Assembly (NCBI GenBank): GCA_938092015.1
Contig: CALKOT010000019.1
Coordinates: 1-60,592 of the forward strand
Direction of reading: 5' to 3'
Source of the DNA: an uncultured Paracoccaceae bacterium
GTDB taxonomy: Bacteria; Pseudomonadota; Alphaproteobacteria; Rhodobacterales; Rhodobacteraceae
Length of the DNA: 60,592 nt
The notes under the pieces were generated by a model that searched no databases, had not been told where the DNA came from, and was given only the letters and a program-made list of their open reading frames with translations. The translations under genes and the position numbers were made by a program. Shown here piece after piece: positions 46,322 through 54,702 of this stretch. Every line of letters starts with the position of its first letter. Within the stretch, counting starts at the first letter, position 1.

Positions 46322-46645
46322 CTATTGCAGCACTGAGGATGAGGTTGGCGCAACGCGGGTCACCTGAATGGTTTCGCGATTGATGCACTCACCAACCCGG
46401 GGCGCGATGCCTTTTGTCCAGCCTTCATCTTCGTAAACGGCTTTGTAGAGAGCTTCGCGGTGAGCCTCATTTTCAAACCGGCGCATCCAATAGAAAAGAT
46501 CAGCGCCTGTTTCATCCTTGAAGACACCGCAAATCACCATGCCGCGTGCTGTCTGGAATGGGATAATCTCATCATGGAACAGCGTGATCCATTCATCCAT
46601 TTTGCCGGGGCGAATTTCGTAGCGGCGGAATTCGTAAAAGGCCAT
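46322..46645 (-). CDS. NIPSNAP family protein
   Basis: This 107-residue ferredoxin-like dimeric alpha/beta-barrel protein has FYEFRRYEIRPGKMDEWI, the NIPSNAP N-terminal signature, then IICGVFKDETGADLFYWMRRFENEAHRE. NIPSNAP proteins in bacteria have no fixed activity. ATG 46645 gives a start at MAFYEF. It overlaps the operon with the DsbA-type isomerase downstream. Confidence 0.85.
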   Translation of the reverse strand: MAFYEFRRYEIRPGKMDEWITLFHDEIIPFQTARGMVICGVFKDETGADLFYWMRRFENEAHREALYKAVYEDEGWTKGIAPRVGECINRETIQVTRVAPTSSSVLQ

Positions 46646-46837
46646 CTTGGGCGTCCTTCTGCTGATTGCATTTGCCAAGGACTGTGATGGCGGAGGCGCG
46701 CGCGCGCAATGGGAAACGGGGGCTGGTTCCCAACGTCATGGTTGGTGGGGGAAGGGGCGGGCAGTGATGCGTTCGATGCGTAACGATATTCTTGAAGGGG
46801 CTTTCATAAAGCAGGATTGCTAAGAGCGCAGACCTAC

Positions 46838-46912
46838 GTGTGATTGGAAGATTAATGAATTTCTAATTCGTAATTACATCATTTACTTAGTGTAGGTTTC
46901 ACGCGTGAAACC
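46838..46912 (-). repeat. Extragenic palindromic element, copy C
   Basis: Read leftward from 46912: perfect GGTTTCACGCGTGAAACC, then a 34-nt AT-rich spacer, then TTCATTAATC, the weaker counterpart of the TTTCTTTAAC box. The palindrome starts ten bases after the sixA stop. A half-site GTTTCACA overlaps the stop codon itself. The stretch between this element and the NIPSNAP start (46646-46837) holds no gene I can see. Confidence 0.6.
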
Positions 46913-46922
46913 TATCGGCGTT

Positions 46923-47411
46923 TCACACTTTGGGCAGAAGTTTCGGCGCCATTTCCATGACAAGCCGTCCATCGCCCCACCTTACTTCGAACCAACTGGG
47001 ACTGTCGAAAGACAGGATTGCGGCCTTGGCGGTTGGATATTCGTCAACCTCCCACTCGGGAAGCAGTCTGTTCGCTGTCTCCTGCATGCCTGGCTGGTGT
47101 GCGATGACGATCAGGGTCTCCACTGTCTCATAAGCGCCTTGCACCGCCTTCAGGATGGCCTCGGCGCGGGCGTTGTAGAGGGTCGCGACAGTCTGCGCCG
47201 GGCATGTCAGGCCAGAAAGACGAAATGTTTCCTGGGTTCGGATGGCCGAAGACACCAGCGCCAGGTCTGGGGCGTACCCCGCGGCCCTAAGCCATTCACC
47301 CATTACCGGCGCTGCCTTGCGGCCCCGCAGATTCAAAGGGAGGTCATGGTCAGACAGGCTCGGGTGGTTCCAGTCAGACTTTGCATGGCGCATCAGGATC
47401 AGGCGTTTCAT
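46923..47411 (-). CDS. sixA: SixA-like histidine phosphatase
   Basis: This 162-residue single-domain phosphatase of the RHG/phosphoglycerate-mutase superfamily has catalytic His in LILMRHAKSDW (residues 4-14), an Arg in SSAIRTQETF and the second His in LIVIAHQPGMQE. This short form is the SixA type, which removes phosphate from phosphohistidine in signalling proteins; the target here is unknown. The ATG lies four bases after the stop of the ferredoxin-like gene, making it the last gene of a three-gene unit. An extragenic palindrome follows. Confidence 0.85.
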   Translation of the reverse strand: MKRLILMRHAKSDWNHPSLSDHDLPLNLRGRKAAPVMGEWLRAAGYAPDLALVSSAIRTQETFRLSGLTCPAQTVATLYNARAEAILKAVQGAYETVETLIVIAHQPGMQETANRLLPEWEVDEYPTAKAAILSFDSPSWFEVRWGDGRLVMEMAPKLLPKV

Positions 47412-47415
47412 CGTG

Positions 47416-48071
47416 TTATGCTACTCGAAATGCTTCGAGATGAAACGTGGCTTGCTGTGCTGACTGGGCGAAAGTCCGCCCAACGGGGCAGGCCCGCCTG
47501 GCAAGGCATCCTGCTGCACGGTAGGGCGCGCCTTCCGGGCTGTTCAGGTGCGCGCGGCAGACAACGGTATCGTAGCCGTCATCACTGAAGGCGCCGACTG
47601 GGCAGGCGTCCCGACATGGAGCGGGGCAGGGCGCGCAAAGGTGGTCAGTTGTGGTGATCTTTGGCAGATCAATGCGTTCAGGCAGGGCGACAGCCCCCCG
47701 CCAGCAGACCAGAGGCCGCGCTCTGCATGGATCGACATGCCGAGCTTGGATTGTTGGATTGCCTCGCCCGCATAGGTCCAGCGGATGAAAGGCTGATATG
47801 GCGGGCCGCCGAATGGGAATAGCGCTTCACCACCGAATTGGTTGGCCAGCCCTGTCACTACGCGTTCAGACCACCGATCTAGGCCATGGGCCGATTTGTC
47901 CGTTGCTTCGGGGCTGGTCCTGAGAGCCCTCCAAAGGCTCGGGCCACCGTAGCCGAAGAGTAACATCGTAGCGGTCCCAACGGGCGCTTTGTCATCAGCC
48001 TTGGGATGAAACCAGCCAGTCAGCACCAATCCTTCCGCCTCAGCCGCAGTGCTGATATCTGCGAACCTCAC
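47416..48071 (-). pseudogene. Ferredoxin-like 4Fe-4S protein with a frameshift
   Basis: GTG 48071 overlaps the TGA of the desaturase gene (GTGA) and starts RFADISTAAEAEGLVLTGWFHP. The frame holds to about 47693, where a run of six G's (GGCGGGGGGCTG) shifts it. With one G removed, the reading continues AVALPERIDLPKITTTDHLCAPCPAPCRDACPVGAF and on to AGCLARRACPVGRTFAQ and TAA at 47416. The cysteines form one 4Fe-4S-type set (CxxCxxxCxxxCP) plus further Cys. A single-base error in a homopolymer is the likely cause. It may pass electrons to the adjacent fatty-acid/sterol-type desaturase. The unshifted frame reads on to 47544 with meaningless sequence. Confidence 0.7.
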
Positions 48072-48859
48072 GAGCCGCGCCGAAAGGGCAGGGCGAGCGA
48101 CCAAAGCAGCCGCGCTGAGCGGCCATCGCGCCAAAGGGGAAGGCCAATCTCAACCCCCTGATGACCCTTGGCGGGCGTGTGGGTGTAAAGACCAGACAAG
48201 CGGTCCCAGATCGACAGGCAGAAGCCGAAATTCGTATCATGTTCATGCCGCTCAATCGAATGGTGGCTACGGTGCATGTCCGGGGTCACGATGAACCAGC
48301 GGATCGGGCGTTCGATCGCTGCTGGAACCCGCAGGTTTGAATGGGACCACATGGCTGCTCCGTTCAGGATAATTTCAAACAGGATCACCCCCAGGGCTGG
48401 TGCGCCAAGGGCATAGACCAGAGCAATTTTGATCAGCATGGAAGCTGCGATTTCAACCGGATGAAACCGCAGGCCCGTTGTGACGTCCATGTCCCTGTCA
48501 GCGTGGTGAACCATGTGAAACCGCCAAAGCAGCGGAACTTTGTGGAAAATGACGTGCTGAAGCCAGATGGCGAAATCAAGGATCACAAAGCTGAGGATAA
48601 CGGTGACCCAGACGGGCCAGCATAGCCAGTTGAACAGGCCCCAACCTTGGATGGACGCATCCAGCGCGGCCCCGACGGCAGCCAGCGGAAACAACACCCG
48701 GACCAACGCCGTATCCAGCACTACAAGCGCCAGATTGGACCACCAGCGCGATGTACGGCTTAGCGCCCGTGGGCGTTTGGGGCGGGCCGCTTCGGCCAGT
48801 GCAAGCAGGATGAACCCGCCTAGAAAGACCGACAAACGCGCGGTTGCTTCCCATTCCAT
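48068..48859 (-). CDS. Sterol desaturase/fatty acid hydroxylase family membrane enzyme
   Basis: This 263-residue integral membrane di-iron oxygenase has histidine clusters HVIFH (about residues 112-116), RFHMVHHADRDMD (about 123-135) and MHRSHHSIERHEHDTNFG (about 204-221), the 8-His pattern of the family. Four spans. Substrate could be a lipid, carotenoid or sterol-like compound. Its start codon is the last part of a perfect 12-bp inverted repeat. Overlap with the ferredoxin-like gene and closeness of sixA indicate a three-gene operon. Confidence 0.88.
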   Translation of the reverse strand: MEWEATARLSVFLGGFILLALAEAARPKRPRALSRTSRWWSNLALVVLDTALVRVLFPLAAVGAALDASIQGWGLFNWLCWPVWVTVILSFVILDFAIWLQHVIFHKVPLLWRFHMVHHADRDMDVTTGLRFHPVEIAASMLIKIALVYALGAPALGVILFEIILNGAAMWSHSNLRVPAAIERPIRWFIVTPDMHRSHHSIERHEHDTNFGFCLSIWDRLSGLYTHTPAKGHQGVEIGLPLWRDGRSARLLWSLALPFRRGS

Positions 48860-48888
48860 CTCAAATCTCCCTCGTCAGATTTGAGATG
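48857..48888 (-). promoter_or_regulatory. Perfect 12-bp inverted repeat enclosing the desaturase ribosome site and ATG
   Basis: On the gene strand: CATCTCAAATCT, an 8-nt loop GACGAGGG, then AGATTTGAGATG, whose last three bases are the ATG of the desaturase. In mRNA the stem would bury the start codon while the GAGGG ribosome site sits in or next to the loop. It could act as a translational switch (for instance temperature-sensitive, fitting a lipid desaturase) or as a DNA operator. Confidence 0.6.
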
Positions 48889-48980
48889 TGGCCCGGGTTC
48901 TAGTCACGGTCAAATAAAATCGGATTGAGACTGACGGCCAACGCGCTACCTTAAGAAGAGTTGCCACATCGGAGCCTGCA

Positions 48981-49709
48981 ATGATCCGCCAGATTTCCCT
49001 AGCCGCGTCTGTCGCGTTCGCCTTGCCTGCCAGCGCTGAAGAGACGTCCACCTTAGCTGATTACCTCATCACCATCGCGGGTTTGGAAATCGGTGAAATC
49101 GCTGTGAAATACAGTGAGGGCGACGGCAGTTACACGCTGGATCTGGATGGTGGTTTCCGGTTCCTTTTCATCAGCGGTGCGGCTGAAGGACGGGTGAGGG
49201 GGGCGAAAGCGGAAGATGGGTTTACGCCTGCCTCGTATCGCCTGCGTTTTGATGGGCCGACACGTGAAGTGATCAGTGACATTAGTTTCAAGGCCGGGCG
49301 GCCCGACGCCTGGTCAATCATGCCGGAGCCGAAACCCGAGTGGTTTGAAGATCGCATCCCCTTGGCCGAAAGCGATATGCCCGGCTCAATCGACCCTGTC
49401 AGCGCCTTTCTCATTCTGGCGACCAGCGCGGCAGAGGCCTGCACCCGCCAGCAAAAGGTTTTCAGCGGCTTCGTCAGGTTCGACCTGACACTGACCCCTG
49501 GCGCGCCTGCAGCGAAGGGTGTCATCCCGTGCAAGGTTGGATATGAGCCGATCTCTGGCCACCGGGTCGATAGCGAAGGCGTAGCGCAACTACGCGCCGG
49601 GCAGGGGCTGGAGGTATCGATGGCCGAACTGGCGCCCGGCGTCTGGGCGCCGCACTACATTGGTTTTGGGACGCGGATCGGAACACTGGCGTTCCAGCGG
49701 AAAAGATAG
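48981..49709 (+). CDS. DUF3108 family secreted protein
   Basis: This 242-residue protein has a short signal (ending PASAEE), then a beta-rich body: LADYLITIAGLEIGEIAVKYSEGDGSYTLDLDG, typical of DUF3108, with C-terminal GFGTRIGTLAFQRKR. Two cysteines (ACTRQQ, PCKVGYE) could pair. The role is unknown; related proteins are periplasmic or outer-membrane linked. It is divergent from the desaturase gene; the 122-bp gap carries the start-codon hairpin. Palindromic element copy D follows the TAG. Confidence 0.8.
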   Translation: MIRQISLAASVAFALPASAEETSTLADYLITIAGLEIGEIAVKYSEGDGSYTLDLDGGFRFLFISGAAEGRVRGAKAEDGFTPASYRLRFDGPTREVISDISFKAGRPDAWSIMPEPKPEWFEDRIPLAESDMPGSIDPVSAFLILATSAAEACTRQQKVFSGFVRFDLTLTPGAPAAKGVIPCKVGYEPISGHRVDSEGVAQLRAGQGLEVSMAELAPGVWAPHYIGFGTRIGTLAFQRKR

Positions 49710-49731
49710 AGATGATGCGATAATGGCCTAT

Positions 49732-49800
49732 GGTTTCACGCGTGAAACCAATCTTAATTATTTGATATTGCTACATATTAGTTCTTTCTTAACAAATTGG
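49732..49800 (+). repeat. Extragenic palindromic element, copy D
   Basis: Perfect GGTTTCACGCGTGAAACC (49732-49749), 22 bases after the DUF3108 stop, then an AT-rich spacer of about 35 nt and TTTCTTAACAAATTGG. The order and spacing match copies A-C. Confidence 0.65.
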
Positions 49801-50016
49801 GTCACGCTCTGAATATGAACTCAGAAGACACATTGAACCGCGCCCACTGTATGGGCTGATTCAATCATATCGGCGCGCTATCCCTAAATTGCTGCTCGAC
49901 ACCTGGCGCGAGCCAGCTGGAGAGTTTCGAACTACTGGCGAACGAAGAAGAATTACGCGTAAAGTGATGACGCCTGATATCATTGCCAATATCAAAACCT
50001 TATCTGCGAGAACGCT
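49801..50016. other. Unassigned stretch before the FkbM gene
   Basis: The three forward frames and the reverse strand each hold short open runs (for example one ending ELLANEEELRVK), but every one is broken by stops and none has a domain or convincing ribosome site. It may contain a decayed small gene and the fkbM promoter. No claim is made. Confidence 0.3.
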
Positions 50017-50703
50017 ATGTCTGCCGCCGATCACATCGATTTCCTGAAAAGGCTGAAAGCACAAGGCCACGAGTTTGAGGTAATCTACGACGTAGGCTCC
50101 AACATCGGTGAATGGTCTGTCGACGTGCAGGAAATTTTTCCCGAAGCACGTTTCGATCTTTTTGAAACGCTGGCGGGTCGGTTCGAAGATATAGACGACA
50201 ACCTGATGACAAGCCGCCTGCGCGATGGGGCGCTGCACCCTGTGGCGTTGTCGGATCGAAACGGTGAAGGCGACATCAAGATCCTCGATGTAGGTGGTCA
50301 GGGCAGCTCAATCATTGTGCACCCGGCCGACCGGAAACGCGAAGACATGCGGGTCGTTCCCTGCCAACGGGCTCGAATGGATGACTATGTCGCCCAAAAT
50401 GGACTAAGGCAGCCAGACTTCATTAAGCTTGATACTCAGGCGTCTGAACTGAAAGTCTTGAAAGGCGCCGAATACACAATTGAGAATACTAAGTTCATCT
50501 TGGCCGAAACCTAGATGCGCCGGGTCTATGGCCCGGGAACACCAATGTTTCAGGAACTCGCCGCCTGGCTATATGAGCGAGATTTTGTGTTGTTCGATAT
50601 GCTTTTAAACGATGCTGGCGGTGACGCCGATGGCACGCTTCGCTGGCTGGATGCTGTAATTATTAACAAGTCAGCCAGCGCGTTTCCAAAGAACTTGCTG
50701 TAG
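50017..50703 (+). pseudogene. FkbM-family methyltransferase with in-frame TAG
   Basis: The 165 codons from ATG 50017 form a SAM methyltransferase core: VIYDVGSNIGEWSVDV (SAM loop, about residues 22-37), LFETLAGRF, ALSDRNGEGD, RMDDYVAQNG and FIKLDTQASELKVLKGAE, ending FILAET. The next codon is TAG (50512-50514), and the same frame continues MRRVYGPGTPMFQELAAWLYERDF to TAG at 50703. The family reads W or L at this point, so TGG to TAG is likely. The tail after the stop is part of the family fold, so a stop here probably unfolds it. Full length would be 228 residues; target unknown. Confidence 0.75.
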
Positions 50704-50739
50704 AACGCGCGGCAACTTGCTTGACCTAAGGTTGCCTGA

Positions 50740-50762
50740 TCAGCGTGATCCAAATCACACGC
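50740..50762. terminator. Hairpin between fkbM and the enoyl-CoA hydratase gene
   Basis: AGCGTGAT-CCAA-ATCACACGCT can fold as an interrupted stem between the two convergent genes. Its core GTGATCCAAATCAC (50745-50758) also resembles a CRP/FNR site, but the position after two gene ends favours a transcription stop. No long T-run. Confidence 0.35.
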
Positions 50763-50804
50763 TCAGGTGAAATCGTCTTTTAGTGGGCCTTTGGGCGGTG
50801 TCAT

Positions 50805-51590
50805 CTAGCGCCAATTCGGCTTTCGTTTTGCCAGAAAGGCGTCGATCCCTTCCTTGAAATTCGGATCTGCGGCAAGGCGTCCGGCCTGATCCGCTTCGAT
50901 CTCCATCCCTGATCGGAAATCAGTGCTGCCGCCATCAATCAGGCATCGCCGAATTGCTGTAAGCGTATTCGCTGGGCGTTTGGCGAGGTTCGCAGCGTAG
51001 GTCTGCACATCCTTATCCACGCCGCCCAAAGCGCTGATAGTATCAATCAAGCCAATGCTTAGCGCCTTTTCTGCGCTCATCACCTCACCCGAATACAGCA
51101 TCTGAAACGCTGCACTGCGCCCAACCAAACGGGTCAGCGCCTGTGTGCCTGCAACAGGCGGAATGAAAGCGATGTTGATCTCTGGCTGGCCTAGTTTCGC
51201 GCCTGCATCGGCGAACCGCAGATCGGCGTGAAGACAGATTTCCAGCCCGCCGCCAACAGCGACGCCTTTGATTGCGGCAAGGATCGGTTTGGTCCCGCTT
51301 CGCATCGCCATGGCAAGCGCGTGGCAGTCTGCGACCCATGTTTGCATTTCTTCGGGTGTGGCATCTGCAAACACGGTCAGATCAGCGCCCGTGCTCATAT
51401 GGCTGTCGATGGCGGAACCGATGACAATGACATGGACATCATCGTGCGTTTCAAGCGCATCATATGCTGCGCGGGTTTCGTGCAGCATTTCCCAACTGAA
51501 GGCATTTACTGGCGCGCGGGCGTATCTGAGCCAGCCGACATGATCGATGATCTCGGTCTGAATCGTTTTGAGATGTGGAATGTTGGTCAT
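50805..51590 (-). CDS. Enoyl-CoA hydratase/isomerase family protein
   Basis: This 261-residue crotonase-fold protein has an acyl-CoA binding region STGADLTVFADATPEE, oxyanion-hole glycines in KGVAVGGGLEICLHADLRFA and the second catalytic region GQPEINIAFIPPVAGTQAL. The usual catalytic Glu of the GxxE position is present as PEIN. It hydrates or isomerises an enoyl-CoA in beta-oxidation or a catabolic route. ATG 51590 (MTNIPHLK) is chosen over longer open frames. It is divergent from the DUF3592 gene. Confidence 0.87.
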   Translation of the reverse strand: MTNIPHLKTIQTEIIDHVGWLRYARAPVNAFSWEMLHETRAAYDALETHDDVHVIVIGSAIDSHMSTGADLTVFADATPEEMQTWVADCHALAMAMRSGTKPILAAIKGVAVGGGLEICLHADLRFADAGAKLGQPEINIAFIPPVAGTQALTRLVGRSAAFQMLYSGEVMSAEKALSIGLIDTISALGGVDKDVQTYAANLAKRPANTLTAIRRCLIDGGSTDFRSGMEIEADQAGRLAADPNFKEGIDAFLAKRKPNWR

Positions 51591-51651
51591 GGTGGCTGTG
51601 ATGCTAGCGCGACTGATGTAATCTTCACAGTGAAAAGCTGAGAGGTGGCCA

Positions 51652-52101
51652 ATGAGCTGGGGAACGAAACTGGGGCTAGGTGTTTTGTCGTTGGCGCCGA
51701 TCAGTTTTCTGACTGTTGGCGCGATAGATGCATTCGATGCCGCGCGGTTCAACATGTCTGCGCAGCCAACCGAAGCTGAGGTCTTGCGGTTTGTTGGTGG
51801 CGCTTATGAAAGCCGCACCGCGAGCAAGGGCAATTTCGGTTCGTACTTTCCCGAATTGCGCTACACGACGAAAGGCGGGGAAGAAGTCGTTGCGATTTCA
51901 ACCTCATCGCGCGATTCTGAGTTTGCGATGCCGATGAAAACGGGTGATGTCATCCCGGCCAGATACGATCCGGATAACGTAGAGGATGTTCGGCTCTGGA
52001 CCGCTGGCCAGATGTTCATCGGACCAGCGTTTTTGTTGTTTTTTGGCGTCTTTTTCGGAGGTATGGTGGCGATTGCCTGGAAACTGTTTGCCAGCAAATA
52101 G
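51652..52101 (+). CDS. DUF3592 membrane protein
   Basis: This 149-residue protein has an N-terminal span (LGLGVLSLAPISFLTVGAIDAF), a periplasmic beta domain (AEVLRFVGGAYESRTASKG, LRYTTKGGEEVVAI, VIPARYDPDNVEDVRLW) and a C-terminal span (MFIGPAFLLFFGVFFGGMVAIAW). This layout is DUF3592, function unknown. The upstream gap to the divergent enoyl-CoA hydratase is 61 bases. Ends in TAG before the convergent carbamoyltransferase. Confidence 0.8.
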   Translation: MSWGTKLGLGVLSLAPISFLTVGAIDAFDAARFNMSAQPTEAEVLRFVGGAYESRTASKGNFGSYFPELRYTTKGGEEVVAISTSSRDSEFAMPMKTGDVIPARYDPDNVEDVRLWTAGQMFIGPAFLLFFGVFFGGMVAIAWKLFASK

Positions 52102-52125
52102 CTGGATCTAATCCAGCTCGTACTT

Positions 52126-53949
52126 TTATTTGTAGTTCTCAACCAGCGTCTGATCCTGATCTTCTTTGCGCAGGATGCATCGACCCACAGTCAGATGTTC
52201 GATCCCCGTACCCATGAAGCAGCGGAACGCATCTTCTGATGTATGGACAATCGGTTCGCCGCGCACGTTGAACGAAGTGTTCACCACAAGTGGGCAGCCG
52301 GTGCGTTCCTTAAAGGCGGTGATCAGCGCGTGATATTGCGGGTTCGTATCTTCGTGAACCGTCTGAATACGGGCCGAATAGTCGATATGCGTGACTGCTG
52401 GAATGTCTGAACGTTTGATGTTCAGCTTTTCAATGCCGAACAGGGCGTCTTCCTCAGCCGTCATCGTGCGACGCTTGTCGCCTTTGACCAGATCCACCAG
52501 CAGCATGTAGGGGCTGTCACCGTCCAGATCGAACCATTCAGCCATGTCTTCACGCAGAACCGATGGCGCAAAGGGGCGGAAGCTTTCGCGGAACTTGACC
52601 TTCAGGTTCAGAACCTTCTGCATGTCCTCAGACCGGGGATCGCCAAGGATAGATCGACCGCCAAGGGCGCGCGGCCCAAATTCCATCCGCCCGTTCATCC
52701 ACCCGACAGCTTTGCCTTCTGCAAGCGCGTCGGCCGTAGCGGCGATCGTGGCGTCTTCGTCCATCACCTCAAAAACCGCGCCAGCGGCTGTGAGGCGCCG
52801 TTCGATGTCATCCTGCGCGAACTCAGGCCCAAGATAGGACCCTTTCATCCGGTCGCGCGCGGCGCTTGGCGTGCGTGGCTTGCCCAGTTCCTTGTGCCAG
52901 GCGGCGTAAGCTGCGCCCAGTGACCCGCCAGCATCGCCTGTAGCAGGCTGGATCCACATGTCCTTGAAAGCGCCGTCGCGCAGAACTTTGCCGTTAGCGA
53001 CACAGTTCAGCGCAACGCCACCCGCCATGCAAAGGTTCGGGATGTTGTATTCCGCCGGAAGTGAGCGGGTCATGCGAAGAACAACTTCCTCCGTCACCGC
53101 CTGGACCGATGCGGCGAGATCCATGTGGATCTGCTCCAAAAGGTCATCTTCAGCCTGGCGCACGGGAATGCCAAACAGATCGGCGAACTTGTCGTTCGTC
53201 ATCGTCAGGCCGGTGGCGTAGTTGAAATAGGACTGATCGAGGCGATAACTGCCGTCCTCTTTCAAATCCATCACATTGTCGATGATCAGGTCTTTGAACC
53301 GAGGCTCGTCATAAGGCGCCAGACCCATGACCTTGTATTCGCCAGAGTTCACTTTGAACCCGGTGTAATAAGTGAATGCAGAGTAGAGCAGACCTAGGGA
53401 ATGCGGGAAATGAAGCTCTTTCTTCATCTCCAACTCAGACCCACGCCCAATCACGACGGTCGTTGTCGCCCATTTGCCAACGCCGTCCAGCGTCAGGACG
53501 ACCGCTTCATCAAATGGCGAAGGATAGTAGGCTAATGCGGCGTGCGAGTAGTGGTGTTCAGCGAACAGGATCTTGTCGCGGGTCTGGATCTTCGGGACAA
53601 TTTCCCGAAATTCCTTCTGCATCAGATCCCTCTGAAACAGCTTTTCCCGGATCCAGACTGGGATCGCCATCTGGAACGATTTGAAGCCGCGTGGCGCGTT
53701 GGCGACATACGTTTCCAACAGGCGTTCGAACTTCAAGAACGGCTTGTCGTAGAAAGCGATGTGATCGACCTCATCCAGCGTGATCCCCGCCTCGGCCAGG
53801 CAGTATTCTATCGCCTGGCGCGGAAAGGCGGCGTCATGCTTTTTACGGGTAAAGCGTTCTTCCTGCGCCGCTGCGATCGGCTCGCCATCGATCAACAACG
53901 CCGCTGCGCTGTCGTGGTAATAGGCCGACAGGCCGAGGATGGCTGTCAT
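52126..53949 (-). CDS. O-carbamoyltransferase (NodU/TobZ/SxtI type)
   Basis: This 607-residue two-domain carbamoyltransferase has a Kae1-like N-domain with ILGLSAYYHDSAAALLIDG, the metal His pair in FAEHHYSHAALAYYPSPF, LTLDGVGKWATTTV and LCMAGGVALNCVANGKVL. The C-terminal transfer domain contains GWMNGRMEFGPRALGGRSILGDPRS, RPFAPSVLRED and VNTSFNVRGEPIV. It makes carbamoyl-adenylate from carbamoyl phosphate and ATP and places the carbamoyl on a hydroxyl. Upstream lie SxtK- and SxtJ-like genes, the trio known from saxitoxin clusters and many unrelated bacteria. The acceptor is unknown and nothing else of a toxin pathway is present. ATG is one base after the small gene's TGA. Confidence 0.9.
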   Translation of the reverse strand: MTAILGLSAYYHDSAAALLIDGEPIAAAQEERFTRKKHDAAFPRQAIEYCLAEAGITLDEVDHIAFYDKPFLKFERLLETYVANAPRGFKSFQMAIPVWIREKLFQRDLMQKEFREIVPKIQTRDKILFAEHHYSHAALAYYPSPFDEAVVLTLDGVGKWATTTVVIGRGSELEMKKELHFPHSLGLLYSAFTYYTGFKVNSGEYKVMGLAPYDEPRFKDLIIDNVMDLKEDGSYRLDQSYFNYATGLTMTNDKFADLFGIPVRQAEDDLLEQIHMDLAASVQAVTEEVVLRMTRSLPAEYNIPNLCMAGGVALNCVANGKVLRDGAFKDMWIQPATGDAGGSLGAAYAAWHKELGKPRTPSAARDRMKGSYLGPEFAQDDIERRLTAAGAVFEVMDEDATIAATADALAEGKAVGWMNGRMEFGPRALGGRSILGDPRSEDMQKVLNLKVKFRESFRPFAPSVLREDMAEWFDLDGDSPYMLLVDLVKGDKRRTMTAEEDALFGIEKLNIKRSDIPAVTHIDYSARIQTVHEDTNPQYHALITAFKERTGCPLVVNTSFNVRGEPIVHTSEDAFRCFMGTGIEHLTVGRCILRKEDQDQTLVENYK

Positions 53950-53950
53950 C

Positions 53951-54100
53951 TCAGAAGATCGTGTAGATGAACGGCGTCACGGCTGAACCCTACGTCAGCA
54001 CGATCAGGCCGCCCAGCAGAACCATCATGATCAGGACCGGCAGCAGCCAGAATTTCTTGCGGGCCCTCATGAAGTCCCAGAGTTCTGCGATAAAAGACAT
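53951..54100 (-). pseudogene. SxtK-like small membrane protein (DUF5989 type) with in-frame TAG
   Basis: ATG 54100 reads MSFIAELWDFMRARKKFWLL, then a single membrane span PVLIMMVLLGGLIVLT, then TAG (53990-53992, codon 37), then GSAVTPFIYTIF and TGA. Family members have Q-G-S-A-V-A-P-F-I-Y-T at this place, so CAG to TAG is likely. The 49-residue size is normal. Without the tail the protein loses its most conserved part. It stands between the SxtJ-like and carbamoyltransferase genes and is likely co-translated. Confidence 0.75.
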
Positions 54101-54116
54101 GGTTACCCTACACCTG

Positions 54117-54569
54117 TTAGAATTGCTTTTTCATCGACGTCAACGCGGCCTGTTCCAGGTCGACTTCGATCCAGTAGGTTTCCGCATCAGGGTCGAGTTT
54201 CTGACGCAGCAGGTCTTTGCCACGCGCGCGCATAATAAGGCCTGCTGGCGTGACGGTGACAAAGAACAGGATGCCCATCACGATAGGCGACATGATCTTA
54301 CTGAGCAGCATGCCGAACTTGAACTAGAGCGTGTTCAAAGGCGCAAGCAGCTTTGGCGCCAGAAATGCCAGCCCGCCAAACACCGCCGCGACGCCTGCCG
54401 ACCACAGGCGTACGCCGCCGTCACCAAGCAGCGGGAACAGCGCAATCAGCAGAAAAACGATGGCGAAGACGATCCCGAACGACCGCTCAGACCCCATCTT
54501 AACTTCGGTGTTACCCGTAAGTTCAGACATTGCGCGCTTGCCCCTTTTGAACCGTTTCTGAGAGGCCAT
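54117..54569 (-). pseudogene. SxtJ-like membrane protein with in-frame TAG
   Basis: ATG 54569 (or ATG 54530) opens a protein with RSFGIVFAIVFLLIALFPLL and a second span LWSAGVAAVFGGLAFLAPKL, then APLNTL-TAG (54324-54326) and, in frame, FKFGMLLSKIMSPIVMGILF and VTPAGLIMRARGKDLLRQKL to TAA. The family has W at the stop position (LNRLW-FKFG type), so TGG to TAG is likely. Full length 150 residues with about three spans. SxtJ homologues accompany carbamoyltransferases widely; their task is unknown. First gene of the operon. Confidence 0.75.
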
Positions 54570-54702
54570 GCCGCGTGACTGTTGTTACGACAGGGCTGGC
54601 CTTGTTTAGCATATGGAAACGAAGATTAGACTTCATTTTCCAACGGTTCCTTAACATCCACCCAAGGCGGGCCTCCTACCTCAAGCATTGCGCGGCAGGA
54701 AG

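Noticed and set aside
49815-49968. Small protein gene before fkbM
   Set aside because: The best frame has an internal TGA after 14 codons and no family resemblance; competing frames on both strands look equally plausible.
50745-50758. CRP/FNR promoter site GTGATCCAAATCAC
   Set aside because: It lies between two convergent gene ends and forms part of a larger hairpin, so a terminator role is more plausible.
52126-54569. Saxitoxin biosynthesis cluster
   Set aside because: Only the carbamoyltransferase/SxtJ/SxtK-like trio is present. These occur widely without toxin genes, and no SxtA-, SxtG- or other toxin-pathway gene is seen.
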